A stretch of 64,000 nucleotides of DNA from Aquilaria yunnanensis (lineage: Eukaryota; Streptophyta; Magnoliopsida; Malvales; Thymelaeaceae): positions 79,712,501 through 79,776,500 of the forward strand of contig CM077593.1 in assembly GCA_039654915.1 (NCBI GenBank). The letters run 5' to 3'. The position numbers and the translations under genes are program-made. A model generated the notes under the pieces. It had not been told where the DNA came from, ran no database searches, and saw nothing but the letters and a program-made list of their open reading frames with translations. This document shows, piece by piece, positions 1 through 9,901 of this stretch (position 1 is the stretch's first letter; every line of letters starts with the position of its first letter).

Positions 1-502
1 GTCCGACCTCCACCGACGAGCTATCCTCAAGCTTAAAGAAGTGGTTCAGAATCTGCCACCTCTTAAGATTCCCGACAAAGGAAAAAGGATACTCCAGACG
101 GACGCCTCAGATGAATACTGGGGAGCGGTCCTCCTTGAAGAGATCAATGGAGTCCGACACGTATGCTGCTACAACAGTGGAGAATTCAAAGAATCAGAGA
201 AGCACTACCATTCCACCTACAAAGAAATCTTGGCCGTTAAACGTGGGATTGAGAAATTCCAGTTCCACCTCATTGGTCACCATTTCCTTGTCGAGATGGA
301 CATGTCAGCATTCCCCCGTATGCTAGACTACAGGCAGAAGCAACTTCCTAATTATCTGCTGCTTCGCTGGCAACAATGGTTCGTCCGCTTCAACTTCGAC
401 GTCAAGCATATAAAGGGCACCTCCAACACTCTTGCTGATATCCTGAGCAGACCTTCAAAATCTTTCCGTAAACCTCCAAAGCCTCCAAAACCAAAAATCT
501 GA
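1..502 (+). CDS. Viral ORF1, 3' end (RNase H region), copy A, cut by window edge
   Basis: This open frame enters from the left edge and ends with TGA at 500-502. It holds the RNase H domain: TDASDEYWG with the first catalytic Asp, the SEKHYHSTYKE segment with the conserved Glu, VEMDMSAF, and the C-terminal HIKGTSNTLADILSR. It is identical by eye to the matching part of the complete ORF1 at 7669-8150 and keeps the C-terminus KPPKPPKPKI that the complete copy has lost. ORF2 starts one base after the stop. Whether the upstream part of this polyprotein is complete cannot be seen. Confidence 0.85.
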   Translation, partial: SDLHRRAILKLKEVVQNLPPLKIPDKGKRILQTDASDEYWGAVLLEEINGVRHVCCYNSGEFKESEKHYHSTYKEILAVKRGIEKFQFHLIGHHFLVEMDMSAFPRMLDYRQKQLPNYLLLRWQQWFVRFNFDVKHIKGTSNTLADILSRPSKSFRKPPKPPKPKI

Positions 503-503
503 A

Positions 504-1739
504 ATGGCCTCTTCCTCTTCTTCCGATCCCCCAGTTTTTAACAAGGGTGAAAATCTCCCGGTTGATGTTGAAAGATATGAGCATCAGTCCTTCACCTTCA
601 CCCAGAGACACAGAGTCTTCCATTATCATGTCTCCCTCATTGAGAGGTATGGTTTCGATGACTGTCCTGTTAAACCTGTTGGGATTCATCCCCAATTTCC
701 TTTCGCTCATCTCTTCTCCATCCCTGATGTTTTCACTTTCCCTCCATCAGCTCTTTGCTTTTTCTGGTACCTATGCTCTGTTCATACCATAGGTATTATT
801 TTTAATATTCCAGAACTTCACCAGCTTCTCTCCTACTCCACAAATTTTCATTCTGATTTCTCTTCAGACCTTTCCTTTTTTCTCTCCTGGTTTGATCCAA
901 TCTGCACATGGATTGACCTCCTCCATAAATCCTATAAAGACCTTAACCCTGCTATCCCAGACCGCCGAATAGGCTACCAGCTAAATAATATTTCCCCGGC
1001 TAATTCCTGTATGAATTATGGAGTTAGTCATGTTATATTTTTCTTTCACCGTCCTATTACTTTTAATAAGTCAGCTTCAGGTTTGAAATTCATCCCTTCT
1101 CCCTCCTACCACCATTATAAAAACCTGGATTTCAACCTAGCCCAAGTCCCATGGCAACGACACTCTGAATACCGAGCCTTCTTGAGAACCGCCTACCGAT
1201 ACAACCACACTGTCTTCTCAATGGAACTCTGGCCCCATGATTCTCCTGAATGGCCATCCTATCCAATGGACTACCAAGAAATGATCCATGAAGCTCTCCA
1301 GTCTTTTGATGATCTTCAGCGTCTTCGCCGTCACAAGGAACATCAAGAAAGAAGCATAGCCACTCAAAAGGCTATAAATCAGATCAACTGCCCTGCTCCG
1401 ACTCCTTCTTCACCACTGATCGTTGAAGAAGAAGAAGATGAAGATCTTCCGTTGACCCAGACAAGCGAACACCTTATTATGCCTGACTGTGGTTGCGGAT
1501 TCATCTGCATTCACTGGAAACGTCTCAATGGACCTGACCCAGAAGACCCGGATATGAATGACCCATATGCCAACGACCCATATTTTTTGCGCGAAAGACA
1601 GTCTCAGAGTGACTCTGAAGATTCAAACCATAATTGGCCCCTGGACCTACATGCTTTTCCCGAGCCTGCCTTCAGAGACAACACAGAGTACACGCCTGAC
1701 CTTATCGATAGGTCAAAATTTCCACGTAGACATCCCTAG
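504..1739 (+). CDS. Viral ORF2 protein, unknown function, copy A
   Basis: A 411-residue protein starting at the ATG one base after the ORF1 stop, a spacing that suggests reinitiation or coupled translation. I do not recognise a characterised domain. Visible features: a Ser-rich N-terminus, an aromatic-rich middle (about residues 50-210), a basic helix-like stretch with LQRLRRHKEHQERS, an acidic run EEEEDEDL, a cysteine cluster CGCGFIC followed by HW, and an Asp/Pro-rich tail. Florendoviruses are known to carry an ORF2 of unknown function at this place. Copy C (10468-11703) has the same length, and copy B is 5'-deleted. Differences from copy C by eye are few, including V/I, P/S, D/N and L/W. 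The acidic region plus Cys cluster could suit a regulatory or nucleic-acid-binding role, but that is speculation. Confidence 0.8.
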   Translation: MASSSSSDPPVFNKGENLPVDVERYEHQSFTFTQRHRVFHYHVSLIERYGFDDCPVKPVGIHPQFPFAHLFSIPDVFTFPPSALCFFWYLCSVHTIGIIFNIPELHQLLSYSTNFHSDFSSDLSFFLSWFDPICTWIDLLHKSYKDLNPAIPDRRIGYQLNNISPANSCMNYGVSHVIFFFHRPITFNKSASGLKFIPSPSYHHYKNLDFNLAQVPWQRHSEYRAFLRTAYRYNHTVFSMELWPHDSPEWPSYPMDYQEMIHEALQSFDDLQRLRRHKEHQERSIATQKAINQINCPAPTPSSPLIVEEEEDEDLPLTQTSEHLIMPDCGCGFICIHWKRLNGPDPEDPDMNDPYANDPYFLRERQSQSDSEDSNHNWPLDLHAFPEPAFRDNTEYTPDLIDRSKFPRRHP

Positions 1740-1870
1740 GATGCTATCCAGCTGTCTTCCACAAGCCTTACAGCTGTCCTAGTTAGTGTGTGTAATAATA
1801 GCTTAGTGCGTGTAACAGTGTAATGTCGGATAGTGGCCTGTCACTTCCGGTCTAGCATTATCAGTTTTAG

Positions 1871-1925
1871 TCGTAAGCCCTTACGTCACTAAGTTTGTTT
1901 GTTTTCTCTTCCTCCGCCTATATAA
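1871..1925 (+). promoter_or_regulatory. Viral promoter, copy A: as-1-like element and TATA box
   Basis: TATATAA at 1919-1925 follows tcgtaagcccttacgtca at 1871-1888. Read on the other strand, the latter is TGACGTAAGGGCTTACGA, close to the as-1 element of the CaMV 35S promoter (a TGACG pair bound by TGA bZIP factors). Its place about 30 bp upstream of TATA also matches as-1. Transcription should start near 1950 and run through the leader to ORF1 at 2759. Confidence 0.75.
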
Positions 1926-2114
1926 GGAGGTCTCATTACTCTTGTAAGATATTCTGAATCCGGGAGCTAATATAGAACTCCTTTCTTACTTCTCTCTCTA
2001 TGATCTCATATTCTCACTAGAAAATTCTGGTTAAAGGGTGAGGCAGAAGTTCTTAGTCTCTCAACTCTATCCGATAATCTGAGTTGCCACCTTCGTGGAT
2101 CCTCTCAGGTTTAG

Positions 2115-2157
2115 ATCATCTTCAAGCTTATGATAATTAAGCTTGAAGGCAAATGAT
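2115..2157 (+). promoter_or_regulatory. Leader hairpin
   Basis: CTTCAAGCTTA at 2120-2130 pairs perfectly with TAAGCTTGAAG at 2138-2148 across a 7-base loop. The stem extends by ATCAT/ATGAT after a 4-base bulge. Copies lie at +7230 and +9964. Leader structures in Caulimoviridae support ribosome shunting or packaging; a role here is inferred only. Confidence 0.55.
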
Positions 2158-2666
2158 GACTTAGGAGTTGCCACTCTGTGGATCCTCTCTTCAAGTCGTC
2201 CTCTGCCTTCAATCATAATTGTTGTAATCTACCGGTCTCGATCCCCGGTGATATGTCCGGATAATCCAGTAACGTGTTTTTCAAATATGTTTTTCAAAGG
2301 TTTTTCAAAAGATCTTCAAAAAAGATTTATTTGTGTGGAAAAGTCCTGGAGAATGCCTCCTGGAACTCTGGTGCTCGGGGCCTGATGCTTATGGAAAAGT
2401 TGGCTAGAGCTTATGAGTTCATTGTGTGTTCTTGGACTGTATCACAGTTAATCTTTCCTGTTGATTTCCAGAATCCTGCGATTCTGTTTATCTTTGGTAT
2501 ATTGGGCTGGAAACTGTCTCGTGCCACGGTAAAACGTACCATAGAGCAATTCCTCGGAAATCTCTATGGAGGGTCTGGCTGAATAACAATGCCACGTACC
2601 AAGATTAAACCTTGTTTTCAAATGATTTTATGAAAGATTAGTTACTGGACTACCTCGGAACCCATT

Positions 2667-2680
2667 TGGTATCAGAGCCA
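2667..2680 (+). other. Minus-strand primer-binding site (tRNA-Met)
   Basis: TGGTATCAGAGCCA is the initiator tRNA-Met complementary site used by Caulimoviridae for reverse transcription. This is the only complete copy in the array. Copy B breaks about 35 bases before it, and copy C stops inside it at the inversion point. Confidence 0.9.
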
Positions 2681-2758
2681 TTTGATTGTTCTACTTCCAT
2701 ACTCGAGTTGAGTTATTAAGAATTTCTTGCTGATCCCTTGACCCAGATCTATCCAGAT

Positions 2759-5700
2759 ATGTCAGGAACCTCTACCCCTACTTTATCTCCTACTACCTCT
2801 TTTAGATCCACCTCTTCTTCACACTTGGATTCTCTCTGTGAATTCAAGTATCTTTCAGATGATGAGAAGATCCCTCTCACTGATCTTCCCCTCATCAACC
2901 CTTATAAAGCCTTCACCAAACCTTCTCATTCTCTTACTCGTACAGTAAAAAATATTGTTTCCCCTACTCGGAAGCATGTCAAGGAGTATGTCCAAGCCAC
3001 AAAGTTTGACCAACATACTCTTCCTGCAACATCCAAAGAACAGTATGTCACACTGGAGATCCCTCCTCACTTTCCTCGCCAATGGACAGCTGAAGGATAT
3101 ACCCATCTCCACTTTGGTGCTGTTCGCCTTGCTCTCACCTACCATGGGAGAAAAGGATTGCCAGTCACTGCTCGCCTCGCCTTGCTTGACTCTCGATATA
3201 AGAAGTACAAGCATGCCTGTATAGGCACTGTCGAGACCACTCTCAACGCCGGTACAATCCTTATGACGTTCTTCCCCAATTTCTGTATGGCTCTTCAAGA
3301 TCCACATCTCCTATCAGCTTTGAAGATCCAGATCCAGATAACTGGTGCAGAACAAGTTTCTACCACTCTGGCATCTACCCTGCACTATCAGATGGCATAT
3401 AGAGTCCAGAATCATGCTCTTGATTTCTCTATGCCCAACATGAACAACGATGCCTTGTATCTGTCTGTGGATACAACCCATGTTCCGAACGAGACATATG
3501 TCCCCCAACAAATACCTCGTGAGGAACTCCAACGACTGATCCCTGCCTCTTGGATATCTGCATATGAATCTCTCCATCAGCAGACAGAGCCAGTCCAGTC
3601 AAAGAAACCCATTTTCCTTGACAGAGGAAATGGGCAGACGGAAATCTTCTTTCAGAAAGAGGAACCGTCAGAAGACACTGATGTCTTCTCCACTCCTGCA
3701 GTCCTTACCTTCATCCGGGAGCCTGTAGAATACCTACAAATACCAATTGAGTCTTTTGACTCTCTAGGTAATCCAGTCTACTCCTTCAAAGACGAGAAAG
3801 GCCATAAATATTTCGATATTTGTGATTGTCCAGACTGTTACCAATCTCCCTATGATGATGAAGAAACTACCAAGAAGATGAAGAAGAAAAAGCCTAAGAA
3901 GAAATCTTCCCAGCATCTTCTTGAGCAACGTTATAACCAAGGTGATCCCGAAGTCGGATTACTTGGAGAACACTCTGGCAAGTATGACTTCTATGTCCTC
4001 TACTCCCAGAAGGAACAAACCACGGATGATATCTTCACAACTCCTGCTGAACCATTTGAACTTCCACCTCCATCACCAGAAGTTAAGATGCCATGTCATC
4101 CTTACTACAAGAAAGCCATCAAGCAACTCAGGAAGGAACAACCTCCTTGTTTCATTCCTGAAGTTAATGTTTTTGAAAGTGCTCCTGAAGACTTTCCCCC
4201 TCTAGCATTCAATGATCCTTCTACCTCAACAAAGCACTCTTGGAAGGTTCCTCAACCTTCAACAGTTGATTCAGAAGGAAGACGAAGGGAAACCTCAGCT
4301 GCTGAACAAGTTCTCAATTGGCAATCTGAGAACATGGTATCTCAGAACAAAGTCCTCAGCAGAATCGAGCACAACCAAGTCCGCTTGGAACAAAAGATGG
4401 ATCAAATGATCATTGATCCATTAACGCAGTGTCAGCAACGGATCAACTACCTCCACCAGGAGATTCTTGGCCTCATAGCCCGACATGAAAACTCTACGGC
4501 CCAAGAACAGGAGATCCAACATTTGAAGGAACAGCTCAGGCATCTTCAGGCCCAGCAACATCAGCCTAAGTACCCTGAATCCTTTTCCTCAATATTCCAT
4601 TCGCCTGACCCATTCAGAACAAGCCCAAGCCCAGCTTACCATCCTCCTCCTTCTACTAGAGGTATCTTTAAACCTCTGCCAGCTCTCATTTCTAAACCAG
4701 CCTATCAGCCTCCCAGGCCTCAACCTACTTGGCCCAGTTCTCCTACCTGGTCCAGTTATACTCCGGCCCAAACTCCTAATCCAGATAGAAAACAAAAAGG
4801 CCCAGCTTACCCTCAAAAGCCCATAAAGATCCAAGAACCTTCACACCAAACATGGATGGCCCAATCCAATCCAATTCTTGGATTCCTTGACCAACAGATA
4901 CAGCAGCCTAGTTCTCCTCTTGCCTATGCGGCCCAACAAAACTTAAGTTCTACTTCATCAAGCGAATATGAAGAAGATGATTCATTCTCAACTTCTTCCT
5001 CAGAAGCTCAAGTCTATATGGCCCAAGGAGCTACTAGCCATGCTCAACCAGCTGAGTCAACTACAACCGATGCCGGAACACAACAAGCCCAGCCTCCGCC
5101 TCAACAACCACCTCCAGCTCCACCGCCAGGACCTCCTCCTGGACCACCACCTGGTCCTCCTCAGCAACCCTTTGTCCAAATGGATGAAGATCCTCCGGTG
5201 GTAAACCTTGAAGCTGCTTGGCAACCTCCTTCGCTAAATGTCACATTATCTCTCGAAGGAATTCCAACAGCTAAGTGGCATGAGAAATTTCTTGAATTTC
5301 ATGCCTGGTGTCTCACTCAACTACAGCGAGAAGGTGCTACTCATTTCAAGGTCATCTGTGCCTTCATAGCTGGTATGTCCGGTATCCTCAAACATTGGTT
5401 CATGAGTATTGGAGAATACCGCCAGCTCGAGTTAGCTCAGACACCAACAACAACAGAGTTCGTTCTCAAGCTATACAAAGAATTCATTGGTGAACCAGAA
5501 GCTCTTCTGGATATAGCTAGAGAAGAATTCTTCAAAATGAAGTGCTGTTCGTATAACCGAAAAGATCTTGAGAAGCACTATGAAAGTATGCTCAGACGCT
5601 TCTACCTAATCTGCACTGGCTATGAAGCAGACAACAACTTGAAGCAGGCATACTTAAATTCTGTGCCAGACACAATTGGCCAGGAAGCTCTTCGCATCAT

Positions 5701-8158
5701 ACAGCAGAGTGGACAAGCTTTCAAAGATTATTCTTTTGGTAAGCTCCACCAAGTCCTTATGATGGCCCTCAGAAAGCTGTGCAACACTCACTCCTTCTTC
5801 AAGGATTTCAACCAGTCTCAAAGCCTGTTTGATAAAGCCTGCCAGCAACCTGAGTTATCAATCAAGTGCAAAGACAAAGGCGCTTGTAACTGCAACACCC
5901 CTCGGAAGAAACACCATAGACGCAGAATCTATTCTCCTGATCGCCCTCGTCGATTCAGAAGAAAGAAGAAAAGATTCTTCCGATACAAGAAGAATGGCGG
6001 CAAATTCAAACGATGTTTCATCTGCCGACAACCAGGACACTTTGCCAAAGACTGTCCTAAGAAGAACAACAAGTCTAAGAAGAAAATGGTGCACACTATT
6101 TCCCAAGTCACTGGTGCTGATCTCTCCAATGACGACATGGAATCCATTTTCTCAGAAACTGAAGATGAGGCATCTGGCCTCTTTGCTATTGAAGCCTACT
6201 CCTCAGAGTCTGATTCTGATCCAGAGAAAGCTTCAATATACACTGTTCAGATCTCTCCGATGCAGTCCTCTCTCTTTGCTGCTCAAGTCATACCTCAAGC
6301 CAAGATCAACATTCTCCTGGATAAATATGCAAAGCCTATCCCGGTGATTGCCCTGTTTGATACTGGTGCTACAAACACCATTGTCAATCCTTCCCTCCTT
6401 CCAGAAAGAATGTGGCGACCTTGCAATGAAAGATTCCGAGCTGCAAATGGTGTCTTCTATGTCACCAAGATAAGTAAGCCAATCCGGATCAAGTTCTCTC
6501 CTACAAAGTACGTAGTTACTACTGTATTTGGTTATAACCATGGCAGAGATATGATCCTTGGCTTCGACATCATCAAGAAGATATCAGTTCATAAATGGAC
6601 TGATAAAGGTCTGCAGCTTCACAAGTTTTTCCTTCCATGGACAACAACTCCAAGACTTTACTCAACAGAAGGAGAAGCTCTCTCAGCAAGTCAGATTCAG
6701 TCTGAAAGTGACCCAGTATATGGCACAATCATGCAAGCTCTCATCCAGCAATCCTGTGCTGAGTCACATGCTGAGTTCGAACAGAAGCATCCTCTTCCCC
6801 TTTGGAAGAATCCCAAGTTCTTCATCGAAATTCCTTTCAAGAAGAATGAGGATGTAAATCCAACTAAGGCTACCCATTCGGGAATGAGCCCAGAGGAGAA
6901 AAAGATGGCGATCCAAGAGCTGCAAGAGCTCAAGGCCCAGAACCTCATTGAGCCCACAACCTCTTCGTGGGCCTGCCAGGCCTTCTACGTCAACAAGCAT
7001 TCAGAACAGAAGAGAAAGAAGCCCAGGCTTGTTATTGATTACAAGCCCCTGAATGAATTTGTTGCTGATGTCAAGTTTCCGTTACCACGGAAAAATACTC
7101 TCTTCGCCAACCTGACGAATGCCAAGGTCTTCTCCAAATTTGACCTTAAGTCTGGCTTCTGGCAATTGCCAATCTCTCCTCCAGACAAATACAAAACTGC
7201 CTTCTGCATCCCAGACCACCATTACCAATGGACGGTGCTTCCTTTTGGTCTGAAGACGGCACCCTCATTGTTCCAGAAGGCTATGATCCGAATCTTCGAG
7301 CCGATACTGCAGTCGGCCCTTGTTTATATTGACGATATTTTATTGTTTTCCCCTTGTACAGGTACCCATTTGAAGTTATTAGCTCAGTTTGCTCAAATAG
7401 TTAAAGATAATGGAGTTATGCTCTCTCAAAGCAAGATGGTCCTTGGTCAGACTTCCATCGAATTCCTTGGAGTCCAGATCAAAGATAGCAAGTACCATCC
7501 TCAGCCGCATATTGCTACCAAGATCATGAACTTCCCGGATGATCATCTCACGAGACGACAAGTCCAGCAAATTCTCGGCCTTGTCAATTATATCCGCGAG
7601 TTCATCCCGAAGCTGTCTTCCATTCTCCATCCTTTACACGTGTATCTCAGAAAGATCTCTCCACCATGGTCCGACCTCCACCGACGAGCTATCCTCAAGC
7701 TTAAAGAAGTGGTTCAGAATCTGCCACCTCTTAAGATTCCCGACAAAGGAAAAAGGATACTCCAGACGGACGCCTCAGATGAATACTGGGGAGCGGTCCT
7801 CCTTGAAGAGATCAATGGAGTCCGACACGTATGCTGCTACAACAGTGGAGAATTCAAAGAATCAGAGAAGCACTACCATTCCACCTACAAAGAAATCTTG
7901 GCCGTTAAACGTGGGATTGAGAAATTCCAGTTCCACCTCATTGGTCACCATTTCCTTGTCGAGATGGACATGTCAGCATTCCCCCGTATGCTAGACTACA
8001 GGCAGAAGCAACTTCCTAATTATCTGCTGCTTCGCTGGCAACAATGGTTCGTCCGCTTCAACTTCGACGTCAAGCATATAAAGGGCACCTCCAACACTCT
8101 TGCTGATATCCTGAGCAGACCTTCAAAATCTTTCCGTAAACCTCCAAAGCCTCCATAA
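2759..8158 (+). CDS. Viral ORF1 polyprotein: movement, coat, protease, RT, RNase H
   Basis: A 1799-residue open frame with no stop or frameshift. The first ATG is at 2759; the frame is open upstream only through non-ATG codons. Domains in order: 30K-type movement protein (about residues 50-235, core LHFGAVRLAL and HACIGTVETTLNAG); a charged and Pro-rich linker (Pro repeats about 777-805); coat protein from about 819 with basic tail and CCHC knuckle CFICRQPGHFAKDC (1086-1099); aspartic protease with DTGAT at 1201-1205 and MILGFD downstream; reverse transcriptase with LPFGLKTAPS and YIDD at 1523-1526; RNase H with TDAS from 1670. The C-terminus is changed: a deletion fuses it to ORF2 sequence, so it stops after KPPKPP, four residues short of copy A. 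Expression would need the intact copy A promoter upstream. Confidence 0.92.
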   Translation: MSGTSTPTLSPTTSFRSTSSSHLDSLCEFKYLSDDEKIPLTDLPLINPYKAFTKPSHSLTRTVKNIVSPTRKHVKEYVQATKFDQHTLPATSKEQYVTLEIPPHFPRQWTAEGYTHLHFGAVRLALTYHGRKGLPVTARLALLDSRYKKYKHACIGTVETTLNAGTILMTFFPNFCMALQDPHLLSALKIQIQITGAEQVSTTLASTLHYQMAYRVQNHALDFSMPNMNNDALYLSVDTTHVPNETYVPQQIPREELQRLIPASWISAYESLHQQTEPVQSKKPIFLDRGNGQTEIFFQKEEPSEDTDVFSTPAVLTFIREPVEYLQIPIESFDSLGNPVYSFKDEKGHKYFDICDCPDCYQSPYDDEETTKKMKKKKPKKKSSQHLLEQRYNQGDPEVGLLGEHSGKYDFYVLYSQKEQTTDDIFTTPAEPFELPPPSPEVKMPCHPYYKKAIKQLRKEQPPCFIPEVNVFESAPEDFPPLAFNDPSTSTKHSWKVPQPSTVDSEGRRRETSAAEQVLNWQSENMVSQNKVLSRIEHNQVRLEQKMDQMIIDPLTQCQQRINYLHQEILGLIARHENSTAQEQEIQHLKEQLRHLQAQQHQPKYPESFSSIFHSPDPFRTSPSPAYHPPPSTRGIFKPLPALISKPAYQPPRPQPTWPSSPTWSSYTPAQTPNPDRKQKGPAYPQKPIKIQEPSHQTWMAQSNPILGFLDQQIQQPSSPLAYAAQQNLSSTSSSEYEEDDSFSTSSSEAQVYMAQGATSHAQPAESTTTDAGTQQAQPPPQQPPPAPPPGPPPGPPPGPPQQPFVQMDEDPPVVNLEAAWQPPSLNVTLSLEGIPTAKWHEKFLEFHAWCLTQLQREGATHFKVICAFIAGMSGILKHWFMSIGEYRQLELAQTPTTTEFVLKLYKEFIGEPEALLDIAREEFFKMKCCSYNRKDLEKHYESMLRRFYLICTGYEADNNLKQAYLNSVPDTIGQEALRIIQQSGQAFKDYSFGKLHQVLMMALRKLCNTHSFFKDFNQSQSLFDKACQQPELSIKCKDKGACNCNTPRKKHHRRRIYSPDRPRRFRRKKKRFFRYKKNGGKFKRCFICRQPGHFAKDCPKKNNKSKKKMVHTISQVTGADLSNDDMESIFSETEDEASGLFAIEAYSSESDSDPEKASIYTVQISPMQSSLFAAQVIPQAKINILLDKYAKPIPVIALFDTGATNTIVNPSLLPERMWRPCNERFRAANGVFYVTKISKPIRIKFSPTKYVVTTVFGYNHGRDMILGFDIIKKISVHKWTDKGLQLHKFFLPWTTTPRLYSTEGEALSASQIQSESDPVYGTIMQALIQQSCAESHAEFEQKHPLPLWKNPKFFIEIPFKKNEDVNPTKATHSGMSPEEKKMAIQELQELKAQNLIEPTTSSWACQAFYVNKHSEQKRKKPRLVIDYKPLNEFVADVKFPLPRKNTLFANLTNAKVFSKFDLKSGFWQLPISPPDKYKTAFCIPDHHYQWTVLPFGLKTAPSLFQKAMIRIFEPILQSALVYIDDILLFSPCTGTHLKLLAQFAQIVKDNGVMLSQSKMVLGQTSIEFLGVQIKDSKYHPQPHIATKIMNFPDDHLTRRQVQQILGLVNYIREFIPKLSSILHPLHVYLRKISPPWSDLHRRAILKLKEVVQNLPPLKIPDKGKRILQTDASDEYWGAVLLEEINGVRHVCCYNSGEFKESEKHYHSTYKEILAVKRGIEKFQFHLIGHHFLVEMDMSAFPRMLDYRQKQLPNYLLLRWQQWFVRFNFDVKHIKGTSNTLADILSRPSKSFRKPPKPP

Positions 8159-8969
8159 ATCCTATAAAGACCTTAACCCTGCTATCCCAGACCGCCGAAT
8201 AGGCTACCAGCTAAATAATATTTCCCCGGCTAATTCCTGTATGAATTATGGAGTTAGTCATGTTATATTTTTCTTTCACCGTCCTATTACTTTTAATAAG
8301 TCAGCTTCAGGTTTGAAATTCATCCCTTCTCCCTCCTACCACCATTATAAAAACCTGGATTTCAACCTAGCCCAAGTCCCATGGCAACGACACTCTGAAT
8401 ACCGAGCCTTCTTGAGAACCGCCTACCGATACAACCACACTGTCTTCTCAATGGAACTCTGGCCCCATGATTCTCCTGAATGGCCATCCTATCCAATGGA
8501 CTACCAAGAAATGATCCATGAAGCTCTCCAGTCTTTTGATGATCTTCAGCGTCTTCGCCGTCACAAGGAACATCAAGAAAGAAGCATAGCCACTCAAAAG
8601 GCTATAAATCAGATCAACTGCCCTGCTCCGACTCCTTCTTCACCACTGATCATTGAAGAAGAAGAAGATGAAGATCTTCCGTTGACCCAGACAAGCGAAC
8701 ACCTTATTATGCCTGACTGTGGTTGCGGATTCATCTGCATTCACTGGAAACGTCTCAATGGACCTGACCCAGAAGACCCGGATATGAATGACCCATATGC
8801 CAACGACCCATATTTTTGGCGCGAAAGACAGTCTCAGAGTGACTCTGAAGATTCAAACCATAATTGGCCCCTGGACCTACATGCTTTTCCCGAGCCTGCC
8901 TTCAGAGACAACACAGAGTACACGCCTGACCTTATCGATAGGTCAAAATTTCCACGTAGACATCCCTAG
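8151..8969 (+). pseudogene. Viral ORF2, copy B, 5'-deleted
   Basis: Sequence equals copy A ORF2 from about residue 143 onward, but the first 430 or so bases are gone. The join lies at a shared CCTCCA: the end of ORF1 (8146-8156) runs directly into ORF2 sequence matching 925-935 of copy A. The distance between copies drops from 7668 to 7230, a 438-bp deletion. The remaining frame has no viral start codon; the first internal ATG is at 8241 and would give a 242-residue C-terminal fragment. The rest of the frame is open and keeps the acidic run and Cys cluster. Confidence 0.85.
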
Positions 8970-9100
8970 GATGCTATCCAGCTGTCTTCCACAAGCCTTA
9001 CAGCTGTCCTAGTTAGTGTGTGTAATAATAGCTTAGTGCGTGTAACAGTGTAATGTCGGATAGTGGCCTGTCACTTCCGGTCTAGCATTATCAGTTTTAG

Positions 9101-9155
9101 TCGTAAGCCCTTACGTCACTAAGTTTGTTTGTTTTCTCTTCCTCCGCCTATATAA
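9101..9155 (+). promoter_or_regulatory. Viral promoter, copy B
   Basis: Same as-1-like element (9101-9118) and TATATAA (9149-9155) as copy A, at an offset of 7230. The transcript would run through the leader into the broken junction at 9875 and then the partial ORF1 of copy C. Confidence 0.7.
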
Positions 9156-9875
9156 GGAGGTCTCATTACTCTTGTAAGATATTCTGAATCCGGGAGCTAA
9201 TATAGAACTCCTTTCTTACTTCTCTCTCTATGATCTCATATTCTCACTAGAAAATTCTGGTTAAAGGGTGAGGCAGAAGTTCTTAGTCTCTCAACTCTAT
9301 CCGATAATCTGAGTTGCCACCTTCGTGGATCCTCTCAGGTTTAGATCATCTTCAAGCTTATGATAATTAAGCTTGAAGGCAAATGATGACTTAGGAGTTG
9401 CCACTCTGTGGATCCTCTCTTCAAGTCGTCCTCTGCCTTCAATCATAATTGTTGTAATCTACCGGTCTCGATCCCCGGTGATATGTCCGGATAATCCAGT
9501 AACGTGTTTTTCAAATATGTTTTTCAAAGGTTTTTCAAAAGATCTTCAGAAAAGATTTATTTGTGTGGAAAAGTCCTGGAGAATGCCTCCTGGAACTCTG
9601 GTGCTCGGGGCCTGATGCTTATGGAAAAGTTGGCTAGAGCTTATGAGTTCATTGTGTGTTCTTGGACTGTATCACAGTTAATCTTTCCTGTTGATTTCCA
9701 GAATCCTGCGATTCTGTTTATCTTTGGTATATTGGGCTGGAAACTGTCTCGTGCCACGGTAAAACGTACCATAGAGCAATTCCTCGGAAATCTCTATGGA
9801 GGGTCTGGCTGAATAACAATGCCACGTACCAAGATTAAACCTTGTTTTCAAATGATTTTATGAAAGATTAGTTAC

Positions 9876-9901
9876 GTGAGATGATCATCCGGGAAGTTCA
9901 T
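9876..9901 (-). other. Junction filler: 26-bp inverted piece of the RT region
   Basis: The intergenic region of copy B stops at gttac (9875). The next 26 bases are the reverse complement of 7526-7551 of ORF1. Forward ORF1 sequence then resumes with a shared gttcat (7600-7605), so 9902 matches 7606. This is a typical end-joining or template-switch scar. Confidence 0.85.

Larger units (their letters stand above)
1926..2758 (+). other. Viral intergenic region: long RNA leader upstream of ORF1
   Basis: About 830 bases lie between the TATA box and the ORF1 ATG, typical of pararetrovirus leaders. They contain a strong hairpin (2115-2157), two near-identical copies of a gagttgccac...gtggatcctctc motif (about 2081-2107 and 2165-2191), short upstream ORFs, and the primer-binding site. 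One ATG-initiated ORF of 65 codons (2385-2582) is kept in all copies, but the copies are so similar that this says nothing about selection. No AATAAA was seen. Confidence 0.6.

Noticed and set aside
402..710. Minus-strand 102-codon frame over the ORF1/ORF2 boundary, repeated at 10366
   Set aside because: Shadow of the viral genes; repeated only because the virus is repeated.
2274..2582. 102-codon frame in the viral leader, present in all four copies
   Set aside because: It lacks an ATG at its start, and conservation is uninformative because copies are nearly identical. Mentioned only as a possible short upstream ORF from 2385.
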